64,000 nt of DNA from Belliella kenyensis (GCF_022549675.1 NZ_JAKZGR010000011.1:113847-177846); one strand, 5' to 3'. Positions 1 to 10,521 are shown, numbered from the stretch's first letter. Numbers and translations: made by a program. Notes: a model not told the origin generated them from the letters alone.

Positions 1-335
1 ACTAAGTGATTGAGTGAACCTTTTGTAAGCAAATTCATCACTTTGGCACCTGCCTCCACTAGCCAATCAACGGACGCTGGCGTGTCGACGAACCCAAGCA
101 CTTCGACTTTCTGAAGATACCCTCTCTCTCCTGCCCATTGGGTAATCTTCTGAACACCCTCCATCTCTCCTTGGGACACGCGAGCAGAAGCCACTTCAAT
201 TCTATCCACCTTGAGTTCTTCCAATAGCAACTTAGCTATCTGAAGTTTTTCTGAAGGTAGAAAAGATACCCCTGAGGTCTGTTCCCCATCCCTCAAGGTT
301 GTATCCATGATTTCTATTTTTCTCTGGTTTCCCAT
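1..335 (-). CDS. Isopropylmalate/citramalate synthase-family protein (N-terminal part, cut by window edge)
   Basis: The first 111 codons of a minus-strand gene running off the left edge. It begins with [19 protein letters not shown], and DTTLRDGEQ is the metal- and substrate-binding motif of the HMGL-like TIM-barrel synthases (LeuA, CimA, homocitrate synthase). It is a paralogue of the complete leuA at 2595-4106, not a fragment of it. Last visible gene of the ilv-leu cluster, 246 bp downstream of leuD, so it probably condenses acetyl-CoA with pyruvate (citramalate) or another 2-oxoacid. Which substrate is used cannot be told from this part. Confidence 0.85.
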   Translation of the reverse strand, partial: MGNQRKIEIMDTTLRDGEQTSGVSFLPSEKLQIAKLLLEELKVDRIEVASARVSQGEMEGVQKITQWAGERGYLQKVEVLGFVDTPASVDWLVEAGAKVMNLLTKGSLNHL

Positions 336-539
336 AATATCTTAAATTGTTGAGTGTAGATTTTGAAAGGTTGAAGGTTTAGTATTGAAGGATGAAATTT
401 CGGTTACAGATGTATTGATTTGACTGATGTTAGCTCTTTTATTAATGAACTTCCAAAGCTCAGGCCCCACATCTAGCCACCATCACCAGTTAATTAATTA
501 ACACTTATATTCACTGTCTCCAATAGACTCAACCTCTTC

Positions 540-567
540 ATCCTTCATCCTTCATCCTTCATCCTTC
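540..567. repeat. Heptamer tandem repeat, 4 units
   Basis: Four perfect head-to-tail copies of ATCCTTC (reverse complement GAAGGAT) just after the leuD stop codon, with degenerate copies on both sides and again near 370-395. The same heptamer makes a long array at 63304-63430. The length of 7 would break any reading frame, and it lies between genes. Confidence 0.85.
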
Positions 568-581
568 TACCTTCCTCTTTT

Positions 582-1175
582 TCACCTTCTCGCTTTCTCA
601 AACTCTACTATTTCCTCTCTTAAATTCAATAGGTAATCAATATCATCAAAGCCATTTTTCATATTCTCTTTTTTGTAAGCATTGATATCAAAAGATTCCG
701 ATTGACCTGTGCTGAGTAAAGTAATTGTCTGCTTGTCTATATCTACTTCTACTTCTGTACTCGGATCAGCCTCTACCGCTGAGAATATTACTTCTGCAAA
801 CTCAGCCGAAACTGTAACAGGCAGCACCCCGATATTCAAACAATTATTTTTGAAAATATCAGCAAAGAAACTGGATACTACACACCTGAAACCATAATCA
901 TAGATTGCCCATACTGCATGCTCTCTACTGGATCCTGAGCCAAAGTTTTTCCCAGCGATCAAGATTTTACCTGAGTATGTCGGATCATTGAGTACAAAGT
1001 CCTTTTTTGGATTACCTTCTACATCATATCTCCAGTCTCTGAACAAATTATCTCCAAAACCTTCTCTCTCAGTAGCCTTCAAGAATCTTGCAGGTATAAT
1101 TTGATCAGTGTCCACATTTTCTGTAGGAAGAGGGACTACTGTAGAAGTCAATACATTAAATTTATCGTAAGCCAT
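582..1175 (-). CDS. leuD: 3-isopropylmalate dehydratase small subunit
   Basis: 197 aa, close to the usual LeuD length of about 200. It forms the swivelling domain that completes the LeuCD active site isomerising 2- to 3-isopropylmalate in leucine synthesis. Visible family motifs are TDQIIPARFLK (around residue 24) and GSGSSREHAVWAI (around 79), which contact the substrate phosphate-like end. Starts 17 bp after leuC, so the pair is co-translated. ATG start agrees with the conserved N-terminus. leuB is not in the window. Confidence 0.95.
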   Translation of the reverse strand: MAYDKFNVLTSTVVPLPTENVDTDQIIPARFLKATEREGFGDNLFRDWRYDVEGNPKKDFVLNDPTYSGKILIAGKNFGSGSSREHAVWAIYDYGFRCVVSSFFADIFKNNCLNIGVLPVTVSAEFAEVIFSAVEADPSTEVEVDIDKQTITLLSTGQSESFDINAYKKENMKNGFDDIDYLLNLREEIVEFEKARR

Positions 1176-1192
1176 AATTTTCTAAATCTTGA

Positions 1193-2593
1193 TTAAAACA
1201 CTTCTCTTGGATCACATATTTCACCTGTCACAGCCACAGCAGCTACTGTGAGTGGACTAGCCAACATGGTGCGAGCACCAGGTCCTTGACGGCCTTCAAA
1301 ATTCCTGTTGGAAGTAGAAACTGCATATTTGCCCGCAGGTATCTTGTCATCATTCATTGCAAGGCAAGCAGAGCAGCCAGGCTGTCTCAATTCAAAGCCA
1401 GCTTCCTCCAAGATTTTTACTAATCCTTCCTCATGAGCCAATTTTTCTACTTCTCTAGAACCTGGTACAATCCAAGCCGTGATGTTATCTGCTTTTTTCT
1501 TTCCTTTTACAAAATCTGCTACTGCTCGTATATCTTCAATTCTACCGTTGGTACAGCTTCCTACAAAAACATAGTCCACTTTTTTACCCTTAATAGCTTC
1601 TCCTGGTGCAAATCCCATATAGTCCAGAGACTTGAGGTAAGTTTTCTTATTGCTGCCTTCCATACCATCAGTAGTAGGAATGTTACCTACTACTTTGATC
1701 CCCATCCCTGGATTTGTACCATAAGTGATCATAGGTTCTATGTCCTCAGCTTCGAAATTGTACTCCATATCAAAAGTAGCTCCTTCATCGGTCTTGAGTT
1801 CTTTCCATTCACTTACAGCCTTTTCCCAGTCAGCACCTATAGGGGCATACTGCTTTCCTTTTAGGTATTCGAATGTAGTTTCATCAGGAGCAATCAGTCC
1901 GCCTCTAGCACCCATTTCTATACTCATGTTGCAGATGGTCATCCTTGCTTCCATACTTAAGCTTTGAATTGCCGAGCCAGCATATTCCACAAAGTAACCC
2001 GTAGCACCAGCAGCAGAAATCTTAGAGATAATATAGAGAATGATATCCTTTGAAGTAACGCCCTTCCCCAAAGTACCCTCTACAGTGATTCTCATTTTCT
2101 TTGGTTTGCTCTGCATGATACATTGGGTTGCGAACACCATCTCTACCTCTGAGGTACCGATACCAAAAGCTATGGCTCCAAATGCACCATGCGTAGAAGT
2201 ATGACTATCACCACAAACTATGGTCATACCTGGCTGTGTAATTCCAAGCTCTGGACCGATCACGTGAACGATACCATGATGTGCTGATCCTAGGTCATGC
2301 AAATCAATGCCATGATTTTTACAGTTTTCACGGAGCTTTTCTACCTGCATTCTCGAAAGCTTGTCCTTGATCGTCTTATCTTGATCTATGGTAGGGACGT
2401 TGTGATCCGGAGTCGCAACTGTCCTCTCTGGAAACATCACCCCAATTCCACGCTTCTCCAAATTTAGAAATGCCACAGGGCTAGTCACTTCATGGATAAA
2501 ATGCTTATCTATGAAAAATACATCTGGTCCATCTTGCACAGACTTTATCACGTGTGCATCCCAAACTTTATCAAATAATGTTTTCTTTTCCAT
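1193..2593 (-). CDS. leuC: 3-isopropylmalate dehydratase large subunit
   Basis: 466 aa, the same length as the E. coli enzyme. Aconitase-superfamily protein carrying the 4Fe-4S cluster. The three cluster cysteines are visible in VGSCTNGR (about residue 347) and [10 protein letters not shown] (about 407 and 410). The substrate-loop motif [13 protein letters not shown] is intact, as is the N-terminal [12 protein letters not shown]. Lies one base from leuA and 17 bp from leuD within the ilv-leu operon. Confidence 0.97.
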   Translation of the reverse strand: MEKKTLFDKVWDAHVIKSVQDGPDVFFIDKHFIHEVTSPVAFLNLEKRGIGVMFPERTVATPDHNVPTIDQDKTIKDKLSRMQVEKLRENCKNHGIDLHDLGSAHHGIVHVIGPELGITQPGMTIVCGDSHTSTHGAFGAIAFGIGTSEVEMVFATQCIMQSKPKKMRITVEGTLGKGVTSKDIILYIISKISAAGATGYFVEYAGSAIQSLSMEARMTICNMSIEMGARGGLIAPDETTFEYLKGKQYAPIGADWEKAVSEWKELKTDEGATFDMEYNFEAEDIEPMITYGTNPGMGIKVVGNIPTTDGMEGSNKKTYLKSLDYMGFAPGEAIKGKKVDYVFVGSCTNGRIEDIRAVADFVKGKKKADNITAWIVPGSREVEKLAHEEGLVKILEEAGFELRQPGCSACLAMNDDKIPAGKYAVSTSNRNFEGRQGPGARTMLASPLTVAAVAVTGEICDPREVF

Positions 2594-2594
2594 C

Positions 2595-4106
2595 TTAGGC
2601 TACTGTCACTTTATTTTTGACTGGTATTTTATTTAGTGCATCGACAAAGGCTTGCGCAGATGCCAAAACAATGTCTGTATTGGATGCAAATCCGTAGTAA
2701 GGCACTTTACCTTGCATGATTCGCATGTGAACTTTGGCCACGTCATCACTTCCAGCTGTGATGGCTTGGATCAAAAATTCCTCTAATTCAATATCTGGTT
2801 TTACAATCTTTTCAATTGATTTCAAAACAGCATCCACTGGACCATTTCCAGAGGACGTTTCTTTTTTGATCTCACCTCCCACTTTGAGGGTCACTTCTGC
2901 TTGTATTTCTCCATTTGATTGATAAGACACTTTGTCTAATTCGATCAAGGTAGAATCATCAATGTATTTACCTACTAGAGTCAACAAGTCCTTCGGACTA
3001 ATATCTCTTTTGGAGTCTGCCAGAATCAAAAACTCCTCATAAACCTCTCTTAAAGCTTCTCCTTCTAATACAACTCCAAGATTATCCAGATGGTGCTTCA
3101 AGGCAGCTCTTCCACTTCTTGCAGTGAGAACAATTGAAGATTCATGAACGCCTACATCCTTTGGATCGATGATTTCATAATTCTCTCTATGTTTCAATAC
3201 ACCGTCTTGGTGAATTCCTGAAGAGTGAGCAAATGCATTTCTACCGACGATTGCCTTGTTTGGTTGCACAGGCATGTTCATCAGTTTGGAAATCAATCTG
3301 CTGGTTTCATAGATTTTTGGTGTGACGATATTAGTTTCTACAGGAATATCATGATGGCACTTGATAGCCATTACAACTTCCTCCATAGAAGTATTGCCTG
3401 CACGTTCACCTATACCATTTATGGTCACTTCTACTTGGCGTGCACCATTTTGCACACCGGAGATGGTATTGGCAGTTGCCATACCAAGGTCATTGTGACA
3501 ATGGGTAGCAATGATCGCCTTATCAATGTTTGAAACGTTTTCTTTCAAATGCCTGATAATAGCTCCATATTGCTCTGGAAGCGTGTAGCCTGTAGTATCA
3601 GGGATGTTTACTACTGTAGCTCCTGCTTTGATTGCCTGCTCGATGATACGAGCTAAAAAGTCTTTCTCTGCCCTACCGGCATCCTCTGCATAGAACTCCA
3701 CATCCTCTACAAATCTCTTGGCAAATTTGACAGCACGAACTGCCCTTTCGATGATTTCTTCTGGAGTAGACCTAAGCTTGTACTGAATATGATAAGGAGA
3801 CACACCGATGCCGGTGTGAATCCTACCTTTCTTGGCATATTTGAGCGCTTCAGCAGCTACTTCTATATCCTTTTCCACAGCTCTGGAAAGGGCACAGATG
3901 ATTGGGTTGGATACTGCTTTGGAGATCTCCACTACGGAGTTGAAATCCCCTGGGCTGGAAATTGGAAATCCTGCCTCAATGATATCTACTCCTAGCTCTT
4001 CTAATGCCTTAGCGACCACAATTTTTTCTCGGGAATTCAACTGACATCCCGGCACCTGCTCCCCATCACGAAGGGTGGTATCGAATATCCATAGCTTATC
4101 ACTCAT
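2595..4106 (-). CDS. leuA: 2-isopropylmalate synthase
   Basis: 503 aa. Condenses acetyl-CoA and 2-oxoisovalerate, the committed step to leucine. The N-terminal TIM barrel has [13 protein letters not shown] and the metal-binding [12 protein letters not shown] motif. The [14 protein letters not shown] segment follows, and the C-terminal part from about residue 390 looks like the LeuA allosteric (leucine-binding) domain. Length and order fit the bacterial short LeuA class. Four bases downstream of ilvC, which couples the valine and leucine branches on one transcript. Confidence 0.96.
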   Translation of the reverse strand: MSDKLWIFDTTLRDGEQVPGCQLNSREKIVVAKALEELGVDIIEAGFPISSPGDFNSVVEISKAVSNPIICALSRAVEKDIEVAAEALKYAKKGRIHTGIGVSPYHIQYKLRSTPEEIIERAVRAVKFAKRFVEDVEFYAEDAGRAEKDFLARIIEQAIKAGATVVNIPDTTGYTLPEQYGAIIRHLKENVSNIDKAIIATHCHNDLGMATANTISGVQNGARQVEVTINGIGERAGNTSMEEVVMAIKCHHDIPVETNIVTPKIYETSRLISKLMNMPVQPNKAIVGRNAFAHSSGIHQDGVLKHRENYEIIDPKDVGVHESSIVLTARSGRAALKHHLDNLGVVLEGEALREVYEEFLILADSKRDISPKDLLTLVGKYIDDSTLIELDKVSYQSNGEIQAEVTLKVGGEIKKETSSGNGPVDAVLKSIEKIVKPDIELEEFLIQAITAGSDDVAKVHMRIMQGKVPYYGFASNTDIVLASAQAFVDALNKIPVKNKVTVA

Positions 4107-4110
4107 ATCT

Positions 4111-5154
4111 TTAATTATTTTCTGGTCTCAATTTTCTGACGACTGCTCCTGCTTGCCACATTTCTGAATCTCTCAACTCCTTCAATTCCTCTTCTAGCTT
4201 TTCCCTATAATCTTCTTTACTGTTAGAGTCAATTGACTTTTGTGCTTCTTTACCTGTTTTTACTGAATCGTACAATTGCTCAAAAACCGGCTTAGTAGCA
4301 TCTCTAAATGGCTTCCACCAGTCTAATGCACCTCTTTGAGCTGTTGTAGAACAATTGGCATACATCCAATCCATACCATTTTCAGCTACTAAAGGCATCA
4401 AGGATTGTGTCAATTCCTCAACTGTCTCATTGAATGCTTCAGAAGGGGTGTGACCATTAGCTCTCAACACTTCATATTGAGCTGCAAATATTCCTTGGAT
4501 AGCACCCATCAAAGTACCTCTTTCTCCTGTCAAATCAGAAGTCACTTCTCTGTAGAAATCTGTCTCAAATAGGTATCCAGAACCTACACCAATCCCTAGT
4601 GCAACTACTCGATCTTTGGCTTTTCCAGTTCCGTCTTGGAAAATTGCATAGGAAGAGTTCAATCCTCTACCTTCTACAAACATTCTTCTCAATGAAGTAC
4701 CTGATCCTTTTGGTGCTACCAATATCACGTCGACATCTGAGGGTGGAACGATCCCTGTTTTTTCTTTGTAAGTCACCCCAAATCCGTGAGAGAAATACAA
4801 GGCCTTACCTGGAGTCAAATGCTTTTTCACCATTGGCCACAAAGCAATCTGTCCAGCATCAGAAAGTAAAAACTGTATGATAGTTCCTCTTTCACAAGCT
4901 TCTTCTAAGTCAAACAAAGTCTCACCTGGAACCCAACCATCTGCTACTGCTTTATCCCAAGTTTTAGAATTTTTTCTTTGACCTACGATTACATTGAAGC
5001 CATTATCCTTTAAGTTCAAAGCTTGACCTGGACCCTGTACACCATACCCTAGTACAGCGATCACTTCGTCCTTTAATACTTCTCTAGCTTTTTCCAATGG
5101 GAACTCTTCCCTGGTTACTACATTTTCCTCTACTGATCCAAATTTCAGTTTCAT
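4111..5154 (-). CDS. ilvC: Ketol-acid reductoisomerase
   Basis: 347 aa, class I length. NADPH-dependent isomerisation and reduction of acetolactate or acetohydroxybutyrate. The Rossmann motif [15 protein letters not shown] lies near residue 34, the coenzyme loop [10 protein letters not shown] follows, and the knotted C-terminal domain has the metal-binding [11 protein letters not shown] and EELTQSLMP segments. Arg in the loop after the Rossmann strand supports NADPH preference. Twelve bases downstream of ilvN. Confidence 0.96.
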   Translation of the reverse strand: MKLKFGSVEENVVTREEFPLEKAREVLKDEVIAVLGYGVQGPGQALNLKDNGFNVIVGQRKNSKTWDKAVADGWVPGETLFDLEEACERGTIIQFLLSDAGQIALWPMVKKHLTPGKALYFSHGFGVTYKEKTGIVPPSDVDVILVAPKGSGTSLRRMFVEGRGLNSSYAIFQDGTGKAKDRVVALGIGVGSGYLFETDFYREVTSDLTGERGTLMGAIQGIFAAQYEVLRANGHTPSEAFNETVEELTQSLMPLVAENGMDWMYANCSTTAQRGALDWWKPFRDATKPVFEQLYDSVKTGKEAQKSIDSNSKEDYREKLEEELKELRDSEMWQAGAVVRKLRPENN

Positions 5155-5166
5155 AGTTTTTGGTTT

Positions 5167-5679
5167 TTATAAGGTTTGATGATTTAAATATTCCGATACG
5201 GAGAATCTAGGCTTTGCAATGGCCACGCGACCTGACCTAGAAAACTCCAAAAGTCCATAAGGCTTTAGTGTTTCCAAAAGTGCTTGTGTATCTTCTTTGT
5301 GGCCTGTAAACTCGACCACAACAAACTCCTTCTCCGCTGCAATGATGTGAGCATTGAATCTTCTGATTACTTTTTCAAGGCTTGCATCAAGGCTATCTAT
5401 AGGAAGCTTATACAAAGCTATCTCTTGGTACACTACTTGCGTGTCCTCAAAATAGTAAGCCTTGATTACGTCTGTTATTTTTTCGATTTGTTGTACCAAA
5501 TGAACAATCTGATCTTGTGTCACAGTACACTCTATCGTAATCTTGTGAATCCCATCAAGTCTACTCTCTGACGCCGTAAGCGCGTCGATATTGATCCCTC
5601 TTCTGGTAAAGATGATGGTGATCCTATTCAAGATCCCGATGAAATTTTCTGTATAGATTAATATGGTATATCTATTCAT
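5167..5679 (-). CDS. ilvN: Acetolactate synthase small (regulatory) subunit
   Basis: 170 aa. An N-terminal ACT domain (MNRYTILIYTENFIGILNRI, residues 1-75) that binds valine for feedback control of IlvB is followed by the C-terminal ALS small-subunit domain with the FTGHKEDTQALLETL segment. Usual length for the family is 160-175. Located 11 bp after ilvB, so both subunits are made from the same message. Named ilvN rather than ilvH because the cluster holds a single acetolactate synthase. Confidence 0.94.
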   Translation of the reverse strand: MNRYTILIYTENFIGILNRITIIFTRRGINIDALTASESRLDGIHKITIECTVTQDQIVHLVQQIEKITDVIKAYYFEDTQVVYQEIALYKLPIDSLDASLEKVIRRFNAHIIAAEKEFVVVEFTGHKEDTQALLETLKPYGLLEFSRSGRVAIAKPRFSVSEYLNHQTL

Positions 5680-5690
5680 AATTTTAGGAT

Positions 5691-7373
5691 TTAACTGAGC
5701 CTCACTTCTTCTACTGAACTTCCTGTAGCGATCATTGGGAACACATTGTCTTCCTTCTCTACGACGACTTCAAGGAAATACGGCCCATCATGGGTCAACA
5801 TGTCTGCTACTGCGTCACTTAAGTCTTCTCTTTCAGCGACCTTTGTAGCTTTTATATTGTAAGCCTCGGCTAATTTGATAAAATCAGGATTGTCCAACTC
5901 AGTGAATGAATACCTTCTGTCAAAAAACATCTGCTGCCATTGACGTACCATGCCTAAGAAATTATTATTCAATAATACAACCTTAACTGGTGCCTTTGTC
6001 TGCATGATCGTACCCAATTCTTGAATAGTCATTTGGATACCTCCATCACCCACAACACATATTACCTGCCTGCTATAATCTGCCATCTGTGCACCAAGAG
6101 CTGCTGGAAGAGCGAAGCCCATAGTTCCTAACCCCCCTGAAGTAACTTGAGTTTTACTAGTCTTGAAATTGAAGTATCTCCAAGCAATCATCTGATGTTG
6201 TCCAACATCAGTAACTAACACAGCATCGTCTGCCTTGTATTGATTGACATACCTGATCACCTCTCCCATGGTCAAGCCCGTTTTGGTAGGTGACAGATCA
6301 TGGTTGATTACCGATTCCTTTTCTAACAATTCCAATTCACGAAACTTCTCCATCCATCCTTCATGGGTTTTAGAATTCACTTCAGCAGTCAGCATAGCAA
6401 GACTTTCTTTGCAATCTCCTAAGACTGCTACTTCACATTTCACATTCTTATTGACCTCAGCAGGGTCTAGTTCTAAATGAATGACTTTAGCCTGCTTGGC
6501 ATATCTGCTCAAGTCTCCGGTCACCCTATCATCGAATCTCATACCTATTGCAATCAAGACATCACATTTATTAGTCAAGAGATTTGGTGCATAATTACCA
6601 TGCATACCGAGCTTCCCAACGAATGATGGATGATCTTCGGAAAGTGCTCCTGAGCCCAAAAGTGTAGAAGCGGCAGGAATACCTGTTTTATCTAAAAATG
6701 CCTTGAACTCTTGCTCTGCTTTCCCTATAATCACCCCTTGACCAAACAACACGTAAGGCCTTTCGGCTTGATTGATCAATTCAGCAGCTGCTTTGATAGC
6801 TTTAGCTTCTACAGGAATATTGGGTCTATAGGAGCGAATGCTTAAACATGGGACATAATTGAAAGCACCTGATTCTACTTGCGCATTTTTGGTAATGTCA
6901 ATCAAAACTGGCCCTGGCCTTCCTGACCTAGCGATGTGGAATCCCTTAGCAATAGCAGGCGCAATGTCTTCGGCTCTTCTTACCTGAATGTTCCATTTGG
7001 TAACAGGCATAGAGATACCTACTACGTCAGTTTCTTGAAAAGCATCTGAACCTAGCAGATGCGCTGCTACCTGACCTGTGATACAAACCAATGGGGTACT
7101 ATCGATCATGGCGTCTGCAAGTCCTGTGATAAGGTTGGTAGCTCCCGGTCCTGAGGTAGCTAAGGCTACGCCCACTTTACCAGATACTCTTGCATAACCT
7201 TGAGCTGCGTGTATTGCGCCTTGCTCATGTCGTGTCAAAATATGCTTGATCTGATCATGATAATCATACAGCGCATCATACACTGGCATAATTGCACCCC
7301 CAGGGTAGCCAAAAATATGCTGTACGTTTTCGGAAATCAATGATTTCACTACGATATCTGCTCCTCTTATCAT
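5691..7373 (-). CDS. ilvB: Acetolactate synthase large (catalytic) subunit
   Basis: 560 aa ThDP enzyme that makes acetolactate from two pyruvates or acetohydroxybutyrate from pyruvate and 2-oxobutyrate. The catalytic Glu lies in TRHEQGAIHAAQGYARVSG (about residue 49), and the ThDP motif GDGGIQMTIQELGTI...NNNFLGMVRQWQ is complete near 446-480. The FAD-binding middle domain is present. Thirteen bases after ilvD. Confidence 0.96.
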   Translation of the reverse strand: MIRGADIVVKSLISENVQHIFGYPGGAIMPVYDALYDYHDQIKHILTRHEQGAIHAAQGYARVSGKVGVALATSGPGATNLITGLADAMIDSTPLVCITGQVAAHLLGSDAFQETDVVGISMPVTKWNIQVRRAEDIAPAIAKGFHIARSGRPGPVLIDITKNAQVESGAFNYVPCLSIRSYRPNIPVEAKAIKAAAELINQAERPYVLFGQGVIIGKAEQEFKAFLDKTGIPAASTLLGSGALSEDHPSFVGKLGMHGNYAPNLLTNKCDVLIAIGMRFDDRVTGDLSRYAKQAKVIHLELDPAEVNKNVKCEVAVLGDCKESLAMLTAEVNSKTHEGWMEKFRELELLEKESVINHDLSPTKTGLTMGEVIRYVNQYKADDAVLVTDVGQHQMIAWRYFNFKTSKTQVTSGGLGTMGFALPAALGAQMADYSRQVICVVGDGGIQMTIQELGTIMQTKAPVKVVLLNNNFLGMVRQWQQMFFDRRYSFTELDNPDFIKLAEAYNIKATKVAEREDLSDAVADMLTHDGPYFLEVVVEKEDNVFPMIATGSSVEEVRLS

Positions 7374-7386
7374 TTGTTGCTGGGTT

Positions 7387-9063
7387 TTATTTATCAGTTA
7401 CACAACCTTCTGATGCGGTTGAAACGAGTTTATTGTACTTTTTCAAGGTGCCTTGTAGGTCACTCAAATCTTTTCTCTTCCAGACTTTTTTCCTTTCCTC
7501 AAACTCTTCCTCTGACACATCACAGGTTAATTTTAAGTTATCGGCATCTATGGTCACCATATCTCCATCTTTCAAAAGTCCAATAGGCCCTCCTAGGTAA
7601 GCCTCAGGAGTGACATGCCCCACTACAAACCCATGGGTACCTCCTGAAAATCTTCCATCTGTGATCAATGCTACATCTGATCCAAGTCCTGCACCAATGA
7701 TCATAGACGTTGGCTTCAACATCTCTGGCATTCCTGGCCCACCTTTAGGCCCGATATTCCTGATGACAATGACAGAGCCTCGATTCACTTTATGATCTCG
7801 GATAGCTTCATTTGCTTCTAGTTCCGAATCGAAGACTTGCGCAGGTCCGGTAAAAGCGTTCCCCTCTTTACCCGTTATTTTGGCAACAGCACCTTCTGGA
7901 GCTAAGTTACCATCTAGGATACATAAGTGGCCAGTTGCTTTGATAGGCTGCTCTAGTGGATGAATCACATTGACTAAGGAAGGACTGATTGGATCTATAT
8001 TCTCAAGATTTTCTTCCAATGTTTTTCCTGTCACTGTGAGACAATCTCCGTGCAGATAACCATTCATAAGCATATATTTCATAAAAGCAGGAAGACCACC
8101 TTGCTCATGCAAGTCCTCCATCATAAACTTCCCAGACGGCTTAAAATCACCAATCATTGGTGTCTTGGCATTGATCTTTTTGAAATCCTCTATCGTAAAA
8201 TCCACTCCCGCTGTGCGTGCTATAGCGATGATATGCATCACAGCATTCGTACTACCGCCAAGGGCTATGGTCACTGTTACTGCATTTTCTATACTTTTTC
8301 TAGTGATGATATCTGTTGGTTTGATATCCTTCTCTAGAAGAATCTTCATGTACTTATTTACTTCTCTACACTCTCTCAATTTTTCTGGAGAATTGGCTGG
8401 ATAAGAAGCTGAGTAAGGCAATGACATCCCCATGGCTTCAATTGCTGAAGACATGGTGTTAGCTGTATACATCCCTCCACAGGCACCCTTTCCAGGGCAA
8501 GCATTTCTGATTACACCATCATAATCCTCATCAGATATACTTCCATTCACACGCTTGCCAAATGCTTCAAAAGCAGATACTATATTTAGTTTTTCACCTT
8601 TATAATTACCTGATGCAATCGTCCCTCCATAGACCATGATAGATGGTCTATTGGTACGTGTCATGCCCATGACAGCTCCAGGCATATTCTTGTCACAACC
8701 AGCCACTGCTACACATCCGTCAAAGGAGTGACCTATAATAAAAGATTCAATAGAATCAGCTATGATTTCTCGGGAAACCAATGAATACCTCATCCCTAAT
8801 GTACCCATACTTGTTCCATCAGAAATACCAATGGTATTAAAAACCAAACCGGTCAGATCATGCTCTTGAGAAGAAGCTTTGATCAGACCGGCGAAGTCGT
8901 TGAGGTGCATGTTGCATGGATTACTTTCATATCCACAACTCGCTACCCCTACAAAGGGCTGGTTCATCTTTTTATCCGTCAATCCAGTGGCATAAAGCAT
9001 GGCTTTACCTGCTGGATGCTCTTCGTTTTGACTGATTTCCCAACTATATTTTTTCAAACTCAT
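7387..9063 (-). CDS. ilvD: Dihydroxy-acid dehydratase
   Basis: 558 aa. Fe-S enzyme that dehydrates dihydroxyisovalerate and dihydroxymethylvalerate. Cluster ligands are in [11 protein letters not shown] and [15 protein letters not shown]; the C-terminal [15 protein letters not shown] is also intact. A longer frame opens with GTG at 9111, but those extra 16 codons lie in the terminator hairpin at 9095-9124, so the ATG at 9063 ([11 protein letters not shown]) is the start. First structural gene of the ilv-leu operon and the target of the upstream attenuator. Confidence 0.96.
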   Translation of the reverse strand: MSLKKYSWEISQNEEHPAGKAMLYATGLTDKKMNQPFVGVASCGYESNPCNMHLNDFAGLIKASSQEHDLTGLVFNTIGISDGTSMGTLGMRYSLVSREIIADSIESFIIGHSFDGCVAVAGCDKNMPGAVMGMTRTNRPSIMVYGGTIASGNYKGEKLNIVSAFEAFGKRVNGSISDEDYDGVIRNACPGKGACGGMYTANTMSSAIEAMGMSLPYSASYPANSPEKLRECREVNKYMKILLEKDIKPTDIITRKSIENAVTVTIALGGSTNAVMHIIAIARTAGVDFTIEDFKKINAKTPMIGDFKPSGKFMMEDLHEQGGLPAFMKYMLMNGYLHGDCLTVTGKTLEENLENIDPISPSLVNVIHPLEQPIKATGHLCILDGNLAPEGAVAKITGKEGNAFTGPAQVFDSELEANEAIRDHKVNRGSVIVIRNIGPKGGPGMPEMLKPTSMIIGAGLGSDVALITDGRFSGGTHGFVVGHVTPEAYLGGPIGLLKDGDMVTIDADNLKLTCDVSEEEFEERKKVWKRKDLSDLQGTLKKYNKLVSTASEGCVTDK

Positions 9064-9094
9064 GGTATCAATAGGTTTATTAATTTGCTTGTAT

Positions 9095-9124
9095 AAAAAA
9101 AAGTGCCCCACTTGGATGAGGCAC
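9095..9124 (-). terminator. Attenuator terminator of the ilv-leu operon
   Basis: On the minus strand GTGCCTCA pairs with TGGGGCAC (8 bp with one G-U, loop of 6), followed directly by eight T. It sits between the leader peptide and ilvD, 31 bp before the ilvD ATG, which is where a ribosome-controlled attenuator would act. Its 5' arm is also used by the competing antiterminator. Confidence 0.9.
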
Positions 9125-9214
9125 CTAGATTTATATGGTTGTTTTAATGATATAGTCTAGCGCCTCATTGCTTTCCAATAATGAGAATAAGGAATCCAAT
9201 AAAGCTGACTAGAC
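9116..9214 (-). promoter_or_regulatory. ilv attenuator: pause and antiterminator helices
   Basis: Mutually exclusive pairings on the minus strand. Region 1 (9209-9214, GTCTAG, inside the leader ORF) pairs with 9155-9160 (CTAGAC) as a pause/protector helix. Region 2 (9157-9168, ATGAGGCGCTAG) pairs with region 3 (9116-9128) through seven consecutive pairs ATGAGGC/GCCTCAT plus about five more around a bulge, and this removes the 5' arm of the terminator. A ribosome stalled on Ile/Leu/Val codons would cover region 1 and favour region 2-3, allowing read-through. Pairings were read by eye. Confidence 0.8.
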
Positions 9215-9221
9215 GTGTCAT
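9165..9221 (-). CDS. ilv operon leader peptide (attenuation)
   Basis: An 18-codon ORF, MTRLVSFIGFLILIIGKQ, ending in TGA. Eight of 18 residues are Leu, Ile or Val, with FLILII as the control stretch. It lies between a candidate promoter and a terminator that precedes ilvD, the classical arrangement of IlvL-type leader peptides. Its stop codon overlaps the 5' arm of the antiterminator. Its product is expected to have no function beyond sensing charged tRNA. Confidence 0.85.
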   Translation of the reverse strand: MTRLVSFIGFLILIIGKQ

Positions 9222-9251
9222 GTGGTTTTGTTTTATTTTCAATCAACGGTA

Positions 9252-9282
9252 CAATATTAAAGTGCATTTTCCACACTTACAA
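9252..9282 (-). promoter_or_regulatory. Candidate ilv-leu operon promoter
   Basis: Minus strand TTG (9280-9282), 20 bp, then TAATATTG (9252-9259), one mismatch from the Bacteroidota -33/-7 pattern TTG-N19-21-TAnnTTTG. It would start RNA about 25 nt upstream of the leader peptide ATG. Confidence 0.6.
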
Positions 9283-9633
9283 TATTTAAATTCTATTTTT
9301 TACTCACTAACAATTTTTTCAGTATGTATTTAATTATTTTTAAAAAATTTAATAAACATTAATGAGAATAAAGAAATACATTATTTTTTCAAACGTGGAT
9401 TTATTTTAAATTTTTGAAATAAAATATCAATTTACTTAAATGATAAGAAATAGCCATTTTTTCTGATTTTTTTATAAGAAAAAAAATCACTAAAGATTTT
9501 GCATGCAATAAAACCCTATTTTTTTTAAAAAGAAGAAATACCCAAAATCGGCACATTATTCTGTTTGACCCTAAAAAACAAATGTATTTTTCAAAATCAT
9601 GAAGATTTGATCTGAAATTTTTAATTTCGAATC
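9283..9633. other. AT-rich divergent intergenic region
   Basis: 351 bp between the ilv promoter and ispE, strongly AT-rich with runs of A and T. It must also hold the ispE promoter, but no clean TAnnTTTG box with a spaced TTG was found. No ORF or RNA gene seen. Confidence 0.6.
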
Positions 9634-10440
9634 ATGATATCATTCCCAAACGCAAAAATCAATCTTGGTCTCCATATTACATCCAAAAGAAAGGATGGCT
9701 ATCATGAAATTGAAACTTGTATGATTCCCATTCCATTGCATGATGCATTGGAAATGGTCATCGATAAAAAAACAGTTTTTAATTGTAGTGGACTTTCGAT
9801 TCCAGGTTCAGATAAAGACAATCTTATTCTCAAAGCACTAAAGCTACTTCGCAAAGTCTTCAACGAACTACCGCATGTAAATATTCATCTTCACAAAAAT
9901 ATCCCCATGGGTGCTGGACTGGGAGGAGGTTCTGCAGATGCTGCTTTTGCATTGAGTATGATGAATAATCTTTTTGATCTCTTGCTCGAAGATTGGTTTT
10001 TGGAAGACTATGCAGCACAGCTTGGTAGTGATTGCCCATTTTTTGTAGAAAACACTCCTAAGATCGCTAAAGGAAGAGGTGAGATTTTGGAGCCTGTCAA
10101 CATTGACCTTAAAGGTAAACACCTTCTACTAATCAACCCAAACATCCACATTGGGACAAAAGAAGCGTATACTGGTGTAATCCCACAAGCCCCTAAGGTC
10201 AATCTAAGCGAAGTACTAACTGATAGGTCTAGATGGAAGGATGAATTGGTCAATGATTTTGAAGCAAGCGTCTTCCCTAAATACCCAGAGATTGCAGCTA
10301 TCAAAAGTAAACTCTATGAAATGGGTGCTTTCTACGCTGCAATGTCGGGATCAGGATCGACAGTGTTTGGCCTTTTTGATGAGAAGGTGGACAAAGGAAT
10401 ATGGGAACAGGGATATTTTGTATTTGAGGGGGTGATGTAG
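9634..10440 (+). CDS. ispE: 4-diphosphocytidyl-2-C-methyl-D-erythritol kinase
   Basis: 268 aa GHMP kinase of the MEP isoprenoid pathway, which phosphorylates CDP-methylerythritol. N-terminal FPNAKINLGLHI with the substrate-binding Lys, ATP loop PMGAGLGGGSADAAF (about residues 91-105) and C-terminal AAMSGSGSTVFGLF are all present. Slightly shorter than the 280-290 aa of proteobacterial IspE, as usual in Bacteroidota. Stands alone, divergent from the ilv operon. Confidence 0.95.
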   Translation: MISFPNAKINLGLHITSKRKDGYHEIETCMIPIPLHDALEMVIDKKTVFNCSGLSIPGSDKDNLILKALKLLRKVFNELPHVNIHLHKNIPMGAGLGGGSADAAFALSMMNNLFDLLLEDWFLEDYAAQLGSDCPFFVENTPKIAKGRGEILEPVNIDLKGKHLLLINPNIHIGTKEAYTGVIPQAPKVNLSEVLTDRSRWKDELVNDFEASVFPKYPEIAAIKSKLYEMGAFYAAMSGSGSTVFGLFDEKVDKGIWEQGYFVFEGVM

Positions 10441-10469
10441 TAAAGTTCATAAGTCAATCACGACAGATT

Positions 10470-10492
10470 CATATTTAAATTTCATAAATATG
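10470..10492. promoter_or_regulatory. Palindrome upstream of RHH antitoxin remnant
   Basis: CATATTTA and TAAATATG form perfect 8-bp arms around a 7-nt spacer, 29 bp before the antitoxin ATG at 10522. Ribbon-helix-helix antitoxins bind such sites to repress their own operon, so this is a candidate operator. It could also act as a weak terminator for ispE. Confidence 0.45.
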
Positions 10493-10521
10493 TTTTGTAT
10501 TTATACTTCGAAAGTAAAAAT

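Noticed and set aside
540..567. CRISPR array
   Set aside because: Repeat units are 7 bp, contiguous and without spacers; no cas genes are present.
1433..1864. 143-codon plus-strand frame inside leuC
   Set aside because: Opposite-strand shadow of a well-conserved gene, with unusual Tyr/Phe/Ser-rich composition.
9064..9111. Longer ilvD start (GTG at 9111)
   Set aside because: The extra codons lie inside the attenuator terminator and are not like IlvD N-termini.
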